In this document: piece by piece, positions 22,434 to 32,085 of the stretch
How positions within the stretch are numbered: the stretch's first letter is position 1
How the letters are laid out: the number at the start of each line of letters is the position of its first letter
Source of the DNA: Dugong dugon
Taxonomy: Eukaryota; Chordata; Mammalia; Sirenia; Dugongidae
Assembly: GCA_030035585.1 (NCBI GenBank)
Contig: CM057476.1
Location: 18,336,501 to 18,400,500 of the forward strand
Direction of reading: 5' to 3'
Length of the DNA stretch: 64,000 nucleotides
The notes under the pieces: generated by a model
Told to the model about the DNA's origin: nothing
The model's database searches: none
Seen by the model: the letters and a program-made list of their open reading frames with translations, nothing else
Made by a program: the position numbers and the translations under genes

Positions 22434-23444
22434 TCAAAGAACTCCCTTTAATAATTCTTGTAAGTTTGGTTTGGCTTTTACATATTCCCTTAATTTCTGT
22501 TTATCTGGAAATGACCTAATTTCACCATCATATTTGAATGAGAGTTTTGCAGGATATATTATTCTTGGCTGGCAATTTTTTTCTTTCAAGATTTTATATA
22601 TGTCATCCCATTGCCTTCTTGCCTGCATGGTTTCTGCTGAATAACCTGAGCTTAGTCTTATTGTTTCTCCTCTGTATGTGACTTCTTGTTTTTCACCAGC
22701 TGCTCTCAGGGTTCTTTGTTTGTCTTTGGTTTTGGTGAGTGTGATTATGATACACCTTGGTGATTTTCTTTTGGGGTCTCTCCTATATGGGGTTTGTTGA
22801 GCTTCTTGAATGGACAGCTTTTCATCTTTCATGATATTGGGGAAGTTTTCTGTCAGCAGTTCTTCAATTATCCTCTCTGTATTTTCTGTTTTCTCCCCCT
22901 GTTCTGGAACTCCAATCACTCGAAAATTTTTGCTTTTGATGGTATCCCACATAACTCTCAGGGTCTCTTCATTTTTCTTTGTTCTTTTTTCTGAGTTTTC
23001 CTCAAACAGAGTTGTATCCAAGTGTTTGTCTTCAATTCCACTGATCCTGTCTTCCACTGTTTCAAATCTGCTTCTCAGCCCTTCTATGACACCGTCCATT
23101 TCTGAAATCTTGTTGTTTATCTTTTGGATTTCTAATTGTTGTCTTTGTATAATTTCTAGTTGTGAATTTATTTTGGCATTTTGTTCCTGCATTATTTTCC
23201 TGAATTCTTCCAATTTTTTGTCTGTATTTTCCATGAATTTGTCTATTTTTTCCTCATTTTTGTCTGCTTTTTGCTTCAGCTCTTGGAGAATTCTGGGTAT
23301 TAAAAATTTGAATTCCCTATCAGGTAGTTCTAGTACTTTTTCTTCCACTGGGAAATCATCTGGTGGTTTATTTTGGATGCCTACTGGAACCATCCTGTCC
23401 TGTTTTTGTAAATGTTTTGATATTGTCTGCTGTCTTTGGGGCAT
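22434..23444 (-). CDS. L1 ORF1p, open 336-residue frame
   Basis: RNA-binding protein of the LINE-1 retrotransposon. It normally forms trimers that coat L1 RNA in the cytoplasm and act as a nucleic-acid chaperone during target-primed reverse transcription. The frame is uninterrupted and close to the usual length (human ORF1p is 338). Residues about 50-150 are Lys/Glu-rich with heptad-like spacing (coiled coil). The RRM starts near NFRVIGVPE (173-181) and contains the QQTPYRRDPKRKSPR region (216-230). The C-terminal domain follows, with ARRQWDDIYKIL and KLSFKYDGEIRSFPD. The start Met is the first in frame, 1.9 kb from the element's 5' end. It belongs to a copy whose ORF2 is dead. Openness may reflect recent insertion or chance; expression is unknown. 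Confidence 0.92.
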   Translation of the reverse strand: MPQRQQTISKHLQKQDRMVPVGIQNKPPDDFPVEEKVLELPDREFKFLIPRILQELKQKADKNEEKIDKFMENTDKKLEEFRKIMQEQNAKINSQLEIIQRQQLEIQKINNKISEMDGVIEGLRSRFETVEDRISGIEDKHLDTTLFEENSEKRTKKNEETLRVMWDTIKSKNFRVIGVPEQGEKTENTERIIEELLTENFPNIMKDEKLSIQEAQQTPYRRDPKRKSPRCIIITLTKTKDKQRTLRAAGEKQEVTYRGETIRLSSGYSAETMQARRQWDDIYKILKEKNCQPRIIYPAKLSFKYDGEIRSFPDKQKLREYVKAKPNLQELLKGVL

Positions 23445-25359
23445 TCAGTAGTTAGTTTTTTCATTTATTGATTATAGATTTGTTTGTTTCATCCATTTTT
23501 TAAAAAAAATTGGCTATGTCTGAGCAGGTGGGCTGTGTGTTCTTTGTTGTTTGCTGGTCTGTGGGCACAATACTTTTCGCCTCTTTCTCCAATTGGCAGG
23601 TCAGTCACTCAGATATGGTACGGCAGGGTAGGTCTAGCTGAAGAGGAGTTACTGGGATGGGTTGTTTGTGACACTTACTATAGCCACCAGAGCTGGTTGG
23701 TAATCAGTGCAGGGCAGGTTCCAGTAGGCCGTGCCTGTGCTGCTTGGTGGTGTGATGTTAAGTGCACGGTGCAGGTAGCCAGGATGTAGCGGGGAGATTG
23801 TTATGTGTGGAGCTAAGATGGATATGGGAGAGAGGAGAGAGGAACAAGAGTCAAAAACATACAAACAAACAAAAAAGAATGCTAGGGGAGCTTGCCGTTG
23901 GAGAGATGAGAGACTACGGAATGGAGAAAAACAAAAAGGGGAAGAGGAAGAAAAAGATACAAAAGAAAAGAAAGAATAAATAAAAATCGGAAAGGTTAAA
24001 GAACAACAAAGTTCCCAGGGATCCCCCCAGTGCGGCTATGAGGTCTGGGGAAGTTGTTCTCAGGTGTTGCAGTACAGCCTGGCTAGAAGGCATAGAGGAA
24101 TACAATGCCAGGTATTCAGGGAACAGAAAGAGAAGGTAGATATAGAGCGGTGAGAAACTGAGCAACGAAGAAAGAGAAAAAGAGGGAAAAGAAAACAAAA
24201 CAGATTAAAAAAAAAAAGAACAAGAAAAGCTCCTAAAAAACAGAAAAAAAAAAAAAAAAAGAAACAACAAAAGAAATGCTCTCAGGGATCCCTCTGCACA
24301 TCTGTGCAAGCCTAGGGGGTAGTTTCCAAGCCACGCAGCACCGCCTGGCCAGAATGGGCTCCCAACTCAAGAAAAGGAAAAGAAAACAAACAGTTCAAAA
24401 CAAACAAATGAACAAAAGCCCCGGGATCCCACCAGCGCAGCAGCCCAGACCGGGAAGCAGCTCCCCACTTGAACAGAGCTCAGCAGCCCCTAAGGAAGAA
24501 ACAAAGATGGTGCAGGGAGCCAGGTATTTGAACGAAAGGAGGGGGAGATGGTGAGAGGTAAGGAAGAAATCAAAAGAAGCAGAAAAAAAGCAACACCAGC
24601 AGCCAGCAAATGGCACTCAGAGAGCCAGCTAGTGCAGGCTGGTGGAATCCAAGCAACCGGTGTTTCCAGGACAAGAGACTGTGTATGCGGGAAGCAGAGG
24701 AGGCTGAGTGTGGGTGAAGAAGGGTAGGGGGTGGGAAAGCATATATCACAAATTACTGGAGCTCTGCAGTCCCTCAGGAAGAAGCAAAGATGGCGCACGG
24801 AGCCAGGTATTTGAGCGAAAGGAGGGGGAGGTGGTTAGAGGTAAGGAAGAAATCAAAAGAAGCGGATAAAAGCAATACCGGCAGCCAACAAATGGCATTC
24901 AGAGAGCCAGCCTGTTCAGGTGGGTGGAATCCAAGCAGCCAGTGCTTCCTGGACAAGAGATTGTGGCCGCGGGAAGCAGAGGAGGCCGAGCTGGGGGTGA
25001 AGAAGGGTGGGGGGTGGGAAAGCGTATATTGCAAATTACCGGTTGTTTTGTCTCCCCCTGGAAGCTCTGTGAAGCTGCCTTCTTGTACACCCTGTTTGCT
25101 GGTCTCTGATAGGAGTCCAAGATGGCGGATCCGTGCTGCGTTAGCTGATAGGGGACCTCTGCATGAATCTCTCCTTGCTCTCCATTCTCTTTGAGTTTTC
25201 TCACTGCATTTGGTGCTAGGCTGAGTTCTTTATCTCTTCATTTGATGTTTTAGGGTTTCAGGATTGTTGTTTTCTCTGTTCAGCTTAGTTTTTTGGATCT
25301 TTGCTGTGGAGGGACGGCGTGGTGCTTCTGCCTAGAGCACCATTTTGCTGGAAGTCCCT
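23445..25359 (-). promoter_or_regulatory. L1 5' UTR with tandem promoter-type repeats
   Basis: About 1.9 kb of purine-rich (on +) sequence upstream of ORF1. It holds two head-to-tail copies of a 283-bp unit (24476-24758 and 24759-about 25042), and more degraded related blocks around GGGATCCC near 24017, 24286 and 24423. YY1-like AAGATGG cores occur at 24504, 24787 and 25120, the last as CCAAGATGGCGG (25117-25128). L1 5' UTRs are internal RNA polymerase II promoters, and mouse L1s use tandem monomers. Promoter function here is inferred. Confidence 0.75.
24476..25042 (-). repeat. 283-bp tandem repeat, two copies, in L1 5' UTR
   Basis: Copy 1 (24476-24758) and copy 2 (24759-25042) align over their whole length, sharing CCAGGTATTTGA, GGTAAGGAAGAAATCAAAAG and GGAAGCAGAGGAGGC. 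Divergence between them is modest. Confidence 0.9.
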
Positions 25360-26080
25360 CTTGGTAGTTTCTTGATGGCATCCTTTGAGGAAATTTTTTT
25401 TTCTTTTGTCATTTATGCTTTTGGTGTCGTACCTAAGCAAGCTTTGACTAACCCAAAGTCACAAAGATTGACTCCTCCTAAGAATTTTTATATTTTTAGC
25501 CCTTACATTTAGGTCTGTTATCCATTTTGAGTTAATTTTTATATATGGTATATTCTTTTGCATGTGAATATCCAGTTTTCTAGCACCATTTGTTGAAAAG
25601 ACTGTTCTTTTCCCACTGAATTGTCTTGGCACCCTTGATATGGTCAAATATCAATTGACCATAAATGTAAGTGTTTGTTTCTGGGTTCTCAGTTCTGTTC
25701 CATTGATCTATATGTCTATCCTTATGCTGTGACCACACTGTCTTGATTACTGTAGATTTGTAGTAAGTTTTGAAATTGGAAAGTATGAGTCCTCTAACTT
25801 TGTTCTTTTTAAAGATTGTTTTGGCTATTCTGGGTCCCTTGCGTTTCCACATGTGTATTAGTATCAGCTTGTTAATTTCTGTAAAATAAAATGAAATAAA
25901 GGCCAGCTGGGGTTATGATAGGTATTGTATTGAGTCTGTGGATCAGTTTGAGAAGTATTGCCATCTTAATATTAAGTCTTCTAGCCCATCAACAGGGGAT
26001 GTCTTTCAATTTATTTAGATCTTACTTAATTTCTTTCAACAATTTTTTGTAGTTAATGGACTGTCTTTTGCATCGTGGGA
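25360..26080 (-). mobile_element. Old L1, continuation right of the nested L1
   Basis: Resumes the L1 interrupted at 16344. An ORF2 C-terminal region piece is recognisable at 25852-25580 ([24 protein letters not shown]). It fades near 26080, a 5' truncation. Older and more mutated than the nested L1. Confidence 0.92.
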
Positions 26081-26257
26081 TAGAGGCTCCTCACTTTCGT
26101 GATCTCTGGTCCAGGGACTTAGGCACATTCATGAGGCCAATCCAGTTACTTGCTGTATGATATTTTCTTTGGCCTCCTCCCACTAGACAGCAACTGAGAT
26201 CAGTGTGACTCTTGGTGGGTAGGAGGATAAGCTGAGCCCTTGGCTGAGTGTGCTATA

Positions 26258-26412
26258 TTCCCTGGTGGCATAGTGGTTAAGAGTTCAACTGCTAACCAAA
26301 AGATCAGCTGTTTGAATCCACCAGCTGCTCCTTGGAAACCCTATGGGGCAGTTCTACTCTGTCCCATAGGGTCACTATGAGTTGGAATCGATTCAACGGT
26401 GTTTGTTTTTAA
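26258..26412 (+). mobile_element. AfroSINE
   Basis: CCCTGGTGGCATAGTGGTTA head, B-box-like TTTGAATCCACCAG, body CTTGGAAACCCTATGGGGCA, GTCACTATGAGTTGGAATCG, then a T-rich tail. Confidence 0.93.
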
Positions 26413-26414
26413 TC

Positions 26415-26605
26415 ACTGATGATGATGATTATGATGGTGATAAGTTGAGTACTGTGCTAAGTGTTCTCTACCCATTGCATCATTTTATTCTCGACACATC
26501 CATCTGAGGTAAGAATTATTATCATCCTCATTTTGCTGATAGAGAAGTTGAGGCTCAGAGAGACAGACATCTAATTTGTGGCAGAGTACGTATTTGTACT
26601 CAGGT
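26415..26605 (-). mobile_element. MIR SINE
   Basis: GTACTGTGCTAAGTGTTCT, then GAAGTTGAGGCTCAGAGAGA in MIR reverse order. Confidence 0.85.
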
Positions 26606-26924
26606 CTCTCTGACACCAAACTTGGCTGCTTCCAACCCGTCCCACCATGTCGTCTCCCAAGTGGGTATGAAATTTGCCTGTAAGTGGCCTTTACATTCCC
26701 ATTCACTTTGGGTGCGGACCTTATACTTCATGAGTACAGTACTTATAAGTTGCCCTGACTTGCTCATGTCCCCTCTTCAAGTTATAGGAGCAGCAGCTGG
26801 CTTCATTTTCAGCAGTTGTTTATCATTGTCATCCTTGAACCAAAATTTTTGTTTGAGAACCAGATCTTTGCTCATCTGGAAAACCTCCTCAGACCTCATG
26901 AGACAACTCTATTATATACAGATT
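26606..26924. other. spacer, nothing recognised
   Basis: No repeat family or coding signal recognised. Confidence 0.5.
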
Positions 26925-27060
26925 CCAGGGTTGGATCCCACCCAGAGCTACTGAAGCAGAATTCCCTAGGTTAAGGGGAGTTGTGCAGAGTTCAGGAATC
27001 TCACTTTTAATGAGAACCTCAGATGAGTTCTATGATCAGGCTAATCTGGAAAATATTAGA
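26925..27060. mobile_element. MER5-like MITE, degraded
   Basis: Layout GGATCCCACCCAGAGCTACT, AGGAATCTCACTTTTAATGA resembles MER5A-type hAT elements. Strongly diverged. Confidence 0.5.
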
Positions 27061-27061
27061 G

Positions 27062-27240
27062 GAATGAAATTCATCCATTCACTCATTCAGCCATCCATCC
27101 ATTTCCTTATCTTTAAATGAGGATAATAACAGTAGCCAGCTTATATGGTTGTTGTGAGGATTAAATGAAGGTATATGTGAGAAGTGCTTAGACTAGTGCC
27201 TGACATGTAGTAAGAGCTGATTAAGACTTACATTTAGACG
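27062..27240 (+). mobile_element. MIR SINE (3' part)
   Basis: TCCTTATCTTTAAATGAGGA, GGTTGTTGTGAGGATTAAAT, AGTGCCTGACATGTAGTAAG match MIR order. Confidence 0.85.
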
Positions 27241-27256
27241 CCTGTGGGCCTGGCGA

Positions 27257-27319
27257 GGAGCTCTGGTGGTGCAGTGGTTAAGCGAATGACTGCTAACTGA
27301 AAGGCTGGTGATATAAACT
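27257..27319 (+). mobile_element. AfroSINE head (split by LTR)
   Basis: Head GGAGCTCTGGTGGTGCAGTG up to the B-box region. The element is cut at 27319 by the solo LTR and resumes at 27841. Confidence 0.88.
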
Positions 27320-27840
27320 TGTCTTAGTTATCTAGTTCTGCGATAACAGAAATACCACAAGTGGATGGCTTTAATGAAGAGAGATTTATTCTCTCACAGT
27401 CTAGGAGGCTAGAAGTCCGAATTCAGGATGCCAGTTCCAGGGGGAGGCTTTCTGTGTCTGTTGGCTCTGGGGGAAGATCCTTGTCATCAGTCTTCCTTGG
27501 TCAAGGAGCTTCTCAGCACAGGGACCCCGGGTCCAAAGGACGTGTTCTTCTCCTGGCTCTTGTTTCTTGGTGGTGTGATGTCCCCGTGTCTCTTTGCTTG
27601 CTTCTCTTTATATCTGAAAAGGAGATTGACTTAAGACACAACCTTCTCTTGTAGATCGAGTTCTTCCTCATTAACATAACAGCCTCTAATCTAGCCTGAT
27701 TAACATCATAGAGGTAAGATTTACAACATATAGGAAAACCATATCAGAGATGACAAAATGGTGGACAATTACACAATACTGGGAATCATGGGCTAGCCAA
27801 CTTGATACACACTTTTGGGGGACACAATTCAATCCATACA
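27320..27840 (-). mobile_element. Solo MaLR-like LTR inserted in an AfroSINE
   Basis: Reverse copy of the same LTR family, 521 bp, TG...CA ends. 5-bp TSD aaact (27315-27319) and aaacc (27841-27845). No internal region. It is younger than the SINE it interrupts. Fossil. Confidence 0.9.
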
Positions 27841-27980
27841 AAACCCCCCAGTGGTAGAAAGATGTGGCAGTCTGCTTTTGTAAAGATTATAGCCTTGGAA
27901 ACCCTAAGGGACAGTTCTACTCTGTTCTATAGGGTTGCCATGAGTCAGAATTGACTCGATGGCAGCAGGTATAGGTATGG
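27841..27980 (+). mobile_element. AfroSINE body (after LTR)
   Basis: GATGTGGCAGTCTGCTTTTG, ACAGTTCTACTCTGTTCTAT, GTTGCCATGAGTCAGAATTG complete the SINE begun at 27257. Confidence 0.9.
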
Positions 27981-28084
27981 GCCTGGCCCTCTTCTGGTTG
28001 TTAGGAATACAGAAGAAGCAGACAGACAAGCAGACAGACAAGGCCCTGCCCTCCTGGTGCTGACCATCTAGCTGGAATGAGTAC

Positions 28085-28260
28085 AGATTTTGTCATCGGA
28101 ACAAACTGGATTAAACTCCCACCCCTGCCACTCACAGTATCATCATGGACAAACTATGAATGTCCTTGGATTGATTTTCTCAATGTAAAGTGGGAATAAA
28201 AATAAAATAATTATTAAATAACAATCAGAATTAAATAATATATGTAAAGAACATTACTAC
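28085..28260 (+). mobile_element. MIR-like SINE, degraded
   Basis: AAACTGGATTAAACTCCCAC, then TCAATGTAAAGTGGGAATAA, followed by A/T-rich sequence. Confidence 0.65.
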
Positions 28261-28344
28261 GTTTTAAGAGATCATTTAATGTGTGTTTATTTTTTCCCTT
28301 TCTCTGGTGCTTTTTTTTTTTTTTTTAAAGAAACCAACAGTACT

Positions 28345-28695
28345 GTGCTACTGAGGAAGACAAATAATAATAACAGTAAAAGTAATGATGATGGCTGCCA
28401 TATACTGAATGCTGCCTATGTGCCAGGGTGTTTGCACTCATTCTCAATACGAGCAAGAATAAGACACCTTTTCTTATTAAGCAGGTACTTCAGTGGTGCT
28501 TATCACATGCCAGACATTGTTCTAAGCAACTCATTTCATGTTTAAAACTACCTTATGAAGTAGGTATAATTATACCCCTATTTGATAAAGGAGGAAACTG
28601 AGACTTAGAGAGGGGAAGCAACTTTCTTAAGGTCACACAGCTAGTAAGTGACAAAGCTGGAATTTGAACCCAGAGCCTGTCTGACTCTGGAGTGT
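28345..28695 (-). mobile_element. MIR SINE, extended copy
   Basis: Reverse MIR with GGAGGAAACTGAGACTTAGA and AAGGTCACACAGCTAGTAAG. The region from 28345 has CTATGTGCCAGGGTGTTTGC and CATGCCAGACATTGTTCTAA, suggesting two overlapping MIR tails. Confidence 0.85.
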
Positions 28696-28699
28696 AATG

Positions 28700-29289
28700 T
28701 TTACCTGCCACATTGTGTGGCTTCCCACAGAGAGAAGTGGATGTGAAATGCACAGGGAGCTAGTGGACGGGATTTTGAACGCAGTGAAGGCTTCACTCAG
28801 CACACCTGCAAACTGAAGCACATCATACCAAGTCCCTGTGGAAATTCCCCTGTGACAAAAAGATGTCCAGACTTACCTAATCCCTGCTGACTTCATGCAG
28901 ATACAGCCCAGCCAAGTCCTACAACACAGGAATTTGGAGAGCCCCTTGGAGAGATGCGCTTTCTCTAATCTCGCCAGGCACGAGGAGAGTTGGGAAGACG
29001 TGAAAGGCAGCAGTTATTTATTTCATGAATAGATAACGGCAGGCCATTTAGAGGGAGCAGTGGCAGGAAGATGAAAAAGCTATTAATACAGTTGGAAGCT
29101 CATTTCTTTCAGAGTGGTCAGCAGCAGCCGGAGGGGACAAAAACGAGAAAATATTGCAATGGGCTCTCCTGACAACACAGATTATTCAGGCGATATTAAA
29201 GTGCGTTGTTCACTGCCGTAAACATTTTTTTTTTATGTTTATGAAATCTGTTCAAAGGCATCATGATTGATGAAACCCAATAACATTTA

Positions 29290-29290
<1 letters not shown>
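28700..29290. other. apparently unique; candidate conserved element
   Basis: No recognised repeat. 28980-29235 is non-repetitive, with ATTAATA-, ATTATTCAGG- and TTTATTT-type cores and no low-complexity drift, the look of a developmental enhancer-type conserved element. Not proven. Confidence 0.4.

Positions 29291-29292
<2 letters not shown>

Positions 29293-29320
<28 letters not shown>
29293..29320. repeat. (GT)14 microsatellite
   Basis: Uninterrupted GT dinucleotide run, probably length-polymorphic. Confidence 0.97.
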
Positions 29321-29323
<3 letters not shown>

Positions 29324-29547
29324 TGAACTCACATTTCTTTTGTTCTCTATCCTTTGGAAATAATATCTTTTAGCTGATGTGCTCAACAGTGGCAAGGCTG
29401 GGCCTACATAATGCAGAGTGAAATCTGTGCCCCCCTGGTTCTCTGGGTAATTGTACTATTCTTGGCACCTGCTGCACTGCAGATGAGGCTCTGGGACGCT
29501 GGGAGCTGATTTGAGGCTAACTGATGGGGGCAAAAGAAATGTTCGGA

Positions 29548-30107
29548 GGAAATGGAATGCATGCCTGATTGCTTCCATGAGCAACTGCCTCCTTTGCCAT
29601 GAGACCAGAAGAACTGGATGGTGCCCAGTTACCATTACTGAACATTCTGATCAAAGATTCTATAGAAGAATGATACAAAAAAGGAGGTAAAATTTAGAGG
29701 AGAATTTCAAATTGTTATGGAATCCAGATTTTCTGGAGCCATTGATGCTAGATGAACCCCTGAAAGTATTGCCCTGAGATAATTTTCAAACCTTAAACCA
29801 ATGATATCCCCTGAAGTCTTCTTTAAACTGAACAACAGTTTAGCTTAATTAGTAAAGAATGTCTGCCTTGAGCATTGCGATCTTTTAAAGAACTATCTAT
29901 GTGGGATCAAATTGACAATAGCGACTCAGAAGGTTCGGTAGGAACCTTAGGGGGCAATGAGCATATGTTAATGGGGAAAGAACAGTTAGGAAAAGGAGGG
30001 TGAGAATGGTTACACAACTGGAAGAATGTAATCAATGTCACTGAGTTGTACATGCAGAAATTGTTGAATTGGTGTATGTTCTGCTGTGTATATTCTCAAC
30101 AACAATA
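29548..30107 (+). mobile_element. L1 3'-end retrocopy, forward
   Basis: About 560 bp, non-coding, ending ACAACAATAAAA. Contains AGACCAGAAGAACTGGATGG and GTAATCAATGTCACTGAGTT. The same sequence in reverse lies at 49125-49695. Likely TSD aaaagaaatg plus a few bases (29532-29547, 30108-30123, two differences). Assigned to an afrotherian L1 3' UTR because its terminal module matches module B of the big L1. Confidence 0.78.
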
Positions 30108-30123
30108 AAAAGAAATGCTCCGA

Positions 30124-30685
30124 TTCTGGGAGGAGTGCAGAGATGAGAAAGATGTGACAGTGTTTCCCAGCGTGTGTCGCTTAGGGACTCCGTGTTCTCG
30201 TCCACGGAGGGCCCTCAGGGATAGAATTTGGGAAATCCTTGCACCTCTGGCCCCGATGAGAGAGTCACAGTGTGCACTGTCATGTTCACAGCGGCCGTTC
30301 TAGAGGCAAAGGGTCCTGTTCACGTAGCTTAGTTCCACTTTTCCTAGTCGCTCACCTGGCGTGGCACTGCAGAACTCTGGTGCCTGTGGGAGGGCTTTCA
30401 GTAACACAACTTTTAAGTGACAAAACTGAGCAAAGCTGTTAAGCATTGTCATTAAGCAACAGCAGCATCTACATCCACAATTATTAGCTCCATTCTTTTG
30501 AATGAAATGACTTGTCAGTTTAGTTAATGAACTGATCAAATTAGACCATTTACTGGTTTGACAGAATTTTTCTCCCCCTGAATTGGTCCACTGCTTGGTT
30601 TGGGACTCATGCACATTGCCGATTTTACTGTCAGGAATTAATTCATTATTGAATCCATTAACCAGTTTTGTAAATTGGTTAAAAA
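30124..30685. other. spacer, unidentified
   Basis: No family recognised. 30420-30680 is A/T-rich but not simple and could be an old DNA transposon or conserved element. A 142-codon reverse frame here has no domain pattern. Confidence 0.45.
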
Positions 30686-30823
30686 CACCAGTTTGGGAGT
30701 CAGACCCACCAGGGTGAAATCCTGGCACCTTCAGTTTCTAGCTGTGTGACTTTGGAAAAATCACTTAACCTCTCTATTTAAGCTTCAGTTTCCTTCTCTG
30801 CAGAATGGGAACAATAATAACTG
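30686..30823 (+). mobile_element. MIR SINE, first part (interrupted)
   Basis: TTTGGGAGTCAGACCCACCA, AGCTGTGTGACTTTGGAAAA, TTCAGTTTCCTTCTCTGCAG. Interrupted at about 30824 by a short L1 end and resumed at about 30925. Confidence 0.88.
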
Positions 30824-30924
30824 GATCTTTTTTTTTTTTTTTTTTACTGTGGTGAAAATATACAGAATAAAAATATGCCTTCTCAGCAATTTCTACCTAT
30901 ACATTTCAGTAATGTTGTGGACCT
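30824..30924 (-). mobile_element. Very short L1 3' end inserted in MIR
   Basis: T-run (30828-30845), then ACTGTGGTGAAAATATACAG and ATACATTTCAGTAATGTTG, a roughly 100-bp, strongly 5'-truncated antisense copy of L1 module B. Confidence 0.75.
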
Positions 30925-31025
30925 ATTTTATTAGGTTGTGAAGAGCAATTGAAAAAATGAAATAAAGATAAAAAGCTTAGCACGGGGCTGACACAGCTAA
31001 GTGTTGGCTATAATTATTATTACTG
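30925..31025 (+). mobile_element. MIR SINE, second part
   Basis: TTAGGTTGTGAAGAGCAATT, AAGCTTAGCACGGGGCTGAC, GTGTTGGCTATAATTATTAT: the MIR 3' tail after the L1 insert. Confidence 0.8.
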
Positions 31026-31498
31026 TTATTACTATTATTACAAGGGGGGTGTTAACAACTGGACTGTAGACTTTCTTCCAGTCTCAGGGATTTTTGAGTA
31101 AGTTGGACCCTTAGTGATAACAACTGAAGGAATGTAGCCATTGGAGAGAAATGGGGGTCTTGCTGGGGTTGCTATAAGCTGATTACTGACCCAATGATGT
31201 CTGTGAGCATGGCATGCAGTACCTGGTTGCTAGGTTTGTTTATTACATAACCTGTAATTTATGGACTGCAGCTGCGCTGGAGGATGGGAACTGTAAATGT
31301 CCCCCTCCAGGTAAGATGCCACTAGCAAGACCTTGCAGCTTCCCTGTGACCCACCATTACCCCCAGCTCTCATCTCTTATGACCAAAATAATGATTGGGA
31401 CATTGGACATTGAGTCTGGGTGTCCAAGGCCTTCATGATGTGGTTAGGCCAACATTACTCTGCTGCCTGTTCTGCATCCCTTTTAAAGTGATGCAAAC
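31026..31498. other. spacer, unidentified
   Basis: No repeat recognised. A donor-like CAG then GTAAGA lies at about 31305-31315 without a convincing exon. Not called as a gene. Confidence 0.5.
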
Positions 31499-32051
31499 TG
31501 TCTTAGGCTGGGTTCTCTAGAGAAGGAAAACCAGTAAAGCATATAAATATGTAGAGATTTATATAAAGGAAATGGCTCATGCAGTTATAGAGGCTAGAAA
31601 GCCTGAAGCCCGTGGGTCAGGCTAGAGGCTTCTCCTGACTTACGTAGCTACAGAGGCTGATGAACCCAAGATCAGCAGGTGAAACAGCAAGCCTCTGGCT
31701 CACAGGCTGCGGAGGCTGACGGATCCCAGGATGAGCAGGTAAACTGCTAGCTCAAGTCCCAAGAACTGGAGGTCAGATGAACAGGAGCCAGCTGCAGGAT
31801 CCAGAGTGAGTAAAAGCCAATGAGCTTTGCCAGAAAGTTTACCTATATTGGATGCAGGCCACACCCCCAAGGAAACTACCTTTCAACTAATTGGCTGCTC
31901 ATAATTGATCTCATCATGGAGGTGATTACATTATATCAAAATTCATTATGGAGGTGATTACATCATTACATAGCTACCAAACTACATCATAACCGCCAAA
32001 CCACTGAGAATCATGGCCCAGCCAAGTTAACACACAACCTTAACTATCACA
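31499..32051 (-). mobile_element. MLT2-like (ERVL) solo LTR, fossil
   Basis: Reverse LTR of 553 bp. It starts TGTCTTAGGCTGGGTTCTCT and ends CTTAACTATCACA, the MLT2 pattern. Perfect 5-bp TSD caaac (31494-31498, 32052-32056), typical of ERVL. No internal region. Confidence 0.85.
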
Positions 32052-32085
32052 CAAACCTCATGCTAGGATGGCCTACTGTGTCCTG

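Larger units (their letters stand above)
16345..25359 (-). mobile_element. Nearly full-length lineage-specific L1 (nested)
   Basis: Reverse-strand L1 spanning 9015 bp, or about 8.35 kb after removing the 647-bp insert at 20407-21053 and its 14-bp TSD. Reading right to left: 5' UTR 25359-23445, ORF1 23444-22434, inter-ORF spacer 22433-21987, ORF2 about 21986-17503, 3' UTR 17502-16345. An imperfect 11-bp TSD flanks it (cttgtcagttt 16334-16344, cttggtagttt 25360-25370). The older L1 reads through correctly once it is removed. ORF2 is broken by stops, frameshifts and the insertion, so the copy cannot move on its own, although ORF1 is open. Confidence 0.94.

Noticed and set aside
22810-23451. 213-codon + strand frame
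   Set aside because: Antisense shadow of L1 ORF1; Ser/Phe-rich as expected from the reverse of a Lys/Glu-rich coding strand.
24790-25194. 134-codon frame in the L1 region
   Set aside because: It lies in the tandem-repeated L1 5' UTR on the strand opposite to L1 and reflects purine-rich composition.
31262-31315. Small exon-like interval between a CAG and a GTAAGA donor
   Set aside because: The upstream tract is not pyrimidine-rich and the frame is meaningless.
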